Shown here one piece after another: positions 40,590 through 40,770 of a stretch of 40,770 nucleotides of DNA. Under the pieces are notes generated by a model. That model saw only the letters and a list, made by a program, of their open reading frames with translations, ran no database searches and had not been told where the DNA came from. Position 1 is the first letter of the stretch; every line of letters begins with the position of its first letter. Made by a program: the position numbers and the translations under genes. Source of the DNA: an uncultured Clostridia bacterium (lineage in GTDB: Bacteria > Bacillota > Clostridia > Christensenellales > Aristaeellaceae); assembly GCA_944333055.1 (NCBI GenBank), contig CALVKT010000011.1:1-40770 (forward strand), in the 5' to 3' direction.

Positions 40590-40702
40590 TGCACACAGAA
40601 AAACGAAACCTCTGCGCGGCGGTTTCATACTGATTTCTGATCAAAAGGTCAAATACAGCGCGAAGCGAAGAAGGGAGTCTGAAATCCCTCAGGCAGGTTT
40701 TA
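40590..40702. other. Intergenic tail with repeat fragments
   Basis: A GAAACC...GGTTTC arm pair (about 40606-40627) lacks a T tract, so it is a weak terminator at best. GCGAAGCGAAGAAGGG (40661-40676) recurs in reverse complement near 31726-31742. No gene is visible. Confidence 0.4.
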
Positions 40703-40768
40703 GGGCGGCAGCCCTCACGTCTTCTATGATCACGGCGTAAGCGGCGGGAACCGCAGCGGAGCGTAGCG
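40703..40768 (-). repeat. 66-bp dispersed repeat, copy 2
   Basis: The exact reverse complement of 22845-22910. The window ends 2 nt later with bases that already differ from copy 1, so the match ends at 40768. Confidence 0.93.
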
Positions 40769-40770
40769 AC

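Overview
The window looks like chromosome of a high-GC, endospore-forming (or spore-former-derived) Clostridia. Three things support this: the sporulation pair yabP-yabQ next to divIC, the rsmD-coaD-coiled-coil arrangement common in Clostridia, and strong SD sequences (GGAGG) before nearly every gene. Most genes lie on the minus strand. No phage, plasmid, CRISPR, rRNA or insertion-sequence genes were recognised.

Layout. 0-2.4 kb: a truncated gene, two methionine tRNAs (elongator and initiator) behind a consensus promoter, then ppx/gppA, divIC, yabQ and yabP. 2.4-6.6 kb: an orphan solute-binding protein, a strongly diverged CDP-glucose-4,6-dehydratase-like protein whose catalytic motifs are lost, and a polysaccharide flippase. 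6.7-10.4 kb: a serine beta-lactamase-fold hydrolase, a lipoprotein in an AT-richer island, and a Gfo/Idh/MocA oxidoreductase. 10.4-14.1 kb: a minimal sodium-pump decarboxylase pair (52-aa small subunit plus OadB), an AEC transporter and a DUF362 ferredoxin-like protein. 14.3-18.9 kb: housekeeping genes, read rsmD-coaD-coiled coil-GT2 glycosyltransferase-mazG/yabN-HU. 19-23.4 kb: a radical SAM enzyme, a secreted SH3-like protein, a frameshifted secreted protein and a NifX-like metal-binding protein. 23.5-27.1 kb: a heterodimeric ABC exporter. 27.1-31.4 kb: an ECF sigma/anti-sigma locus followed by a small unknown protein, a VanY-type carboxypeptidase, small ORFs of doubtful status and a gene broken by an in-frame TAG. 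31.8-40.6 kb: an oligosaccharide locus (GH36 alpha-galactosidase, two LplB/LplC-type permeases, an LplA-type binding protein) facing a divergent operon of a double AraC regulator and a PhnP-like metallohydrolase.

How it fits together. The last locus reads as one catabolic unit: the tandem AraC protein probably senses the sugar and controls uptake and hydrolysis of alpha-galactosides. The ECF locus probably responds to envelope stress and controls a peptidoglycan carboxypeptidase. The yab genes and divIC belong to sporulation and division. Here they are separated by about 12 kb from mazG-HU, with which they usually cluster.

The most unusual items are the catalytically dead dehydratase-like protein behind a possible sigma-E-type promoter, the fused double AraC regulator coupled to a PhnP-like enzyme, two related small ORFs ending in GFIPWxDV (one apparently broken), a nonsense-interrupted gene and a frameshifted gene, and an exact 66-bp inverted repeat whose copies lie about 17.8 kb apart. 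All family assignments come from reading motifs by eye; no database search was possible.
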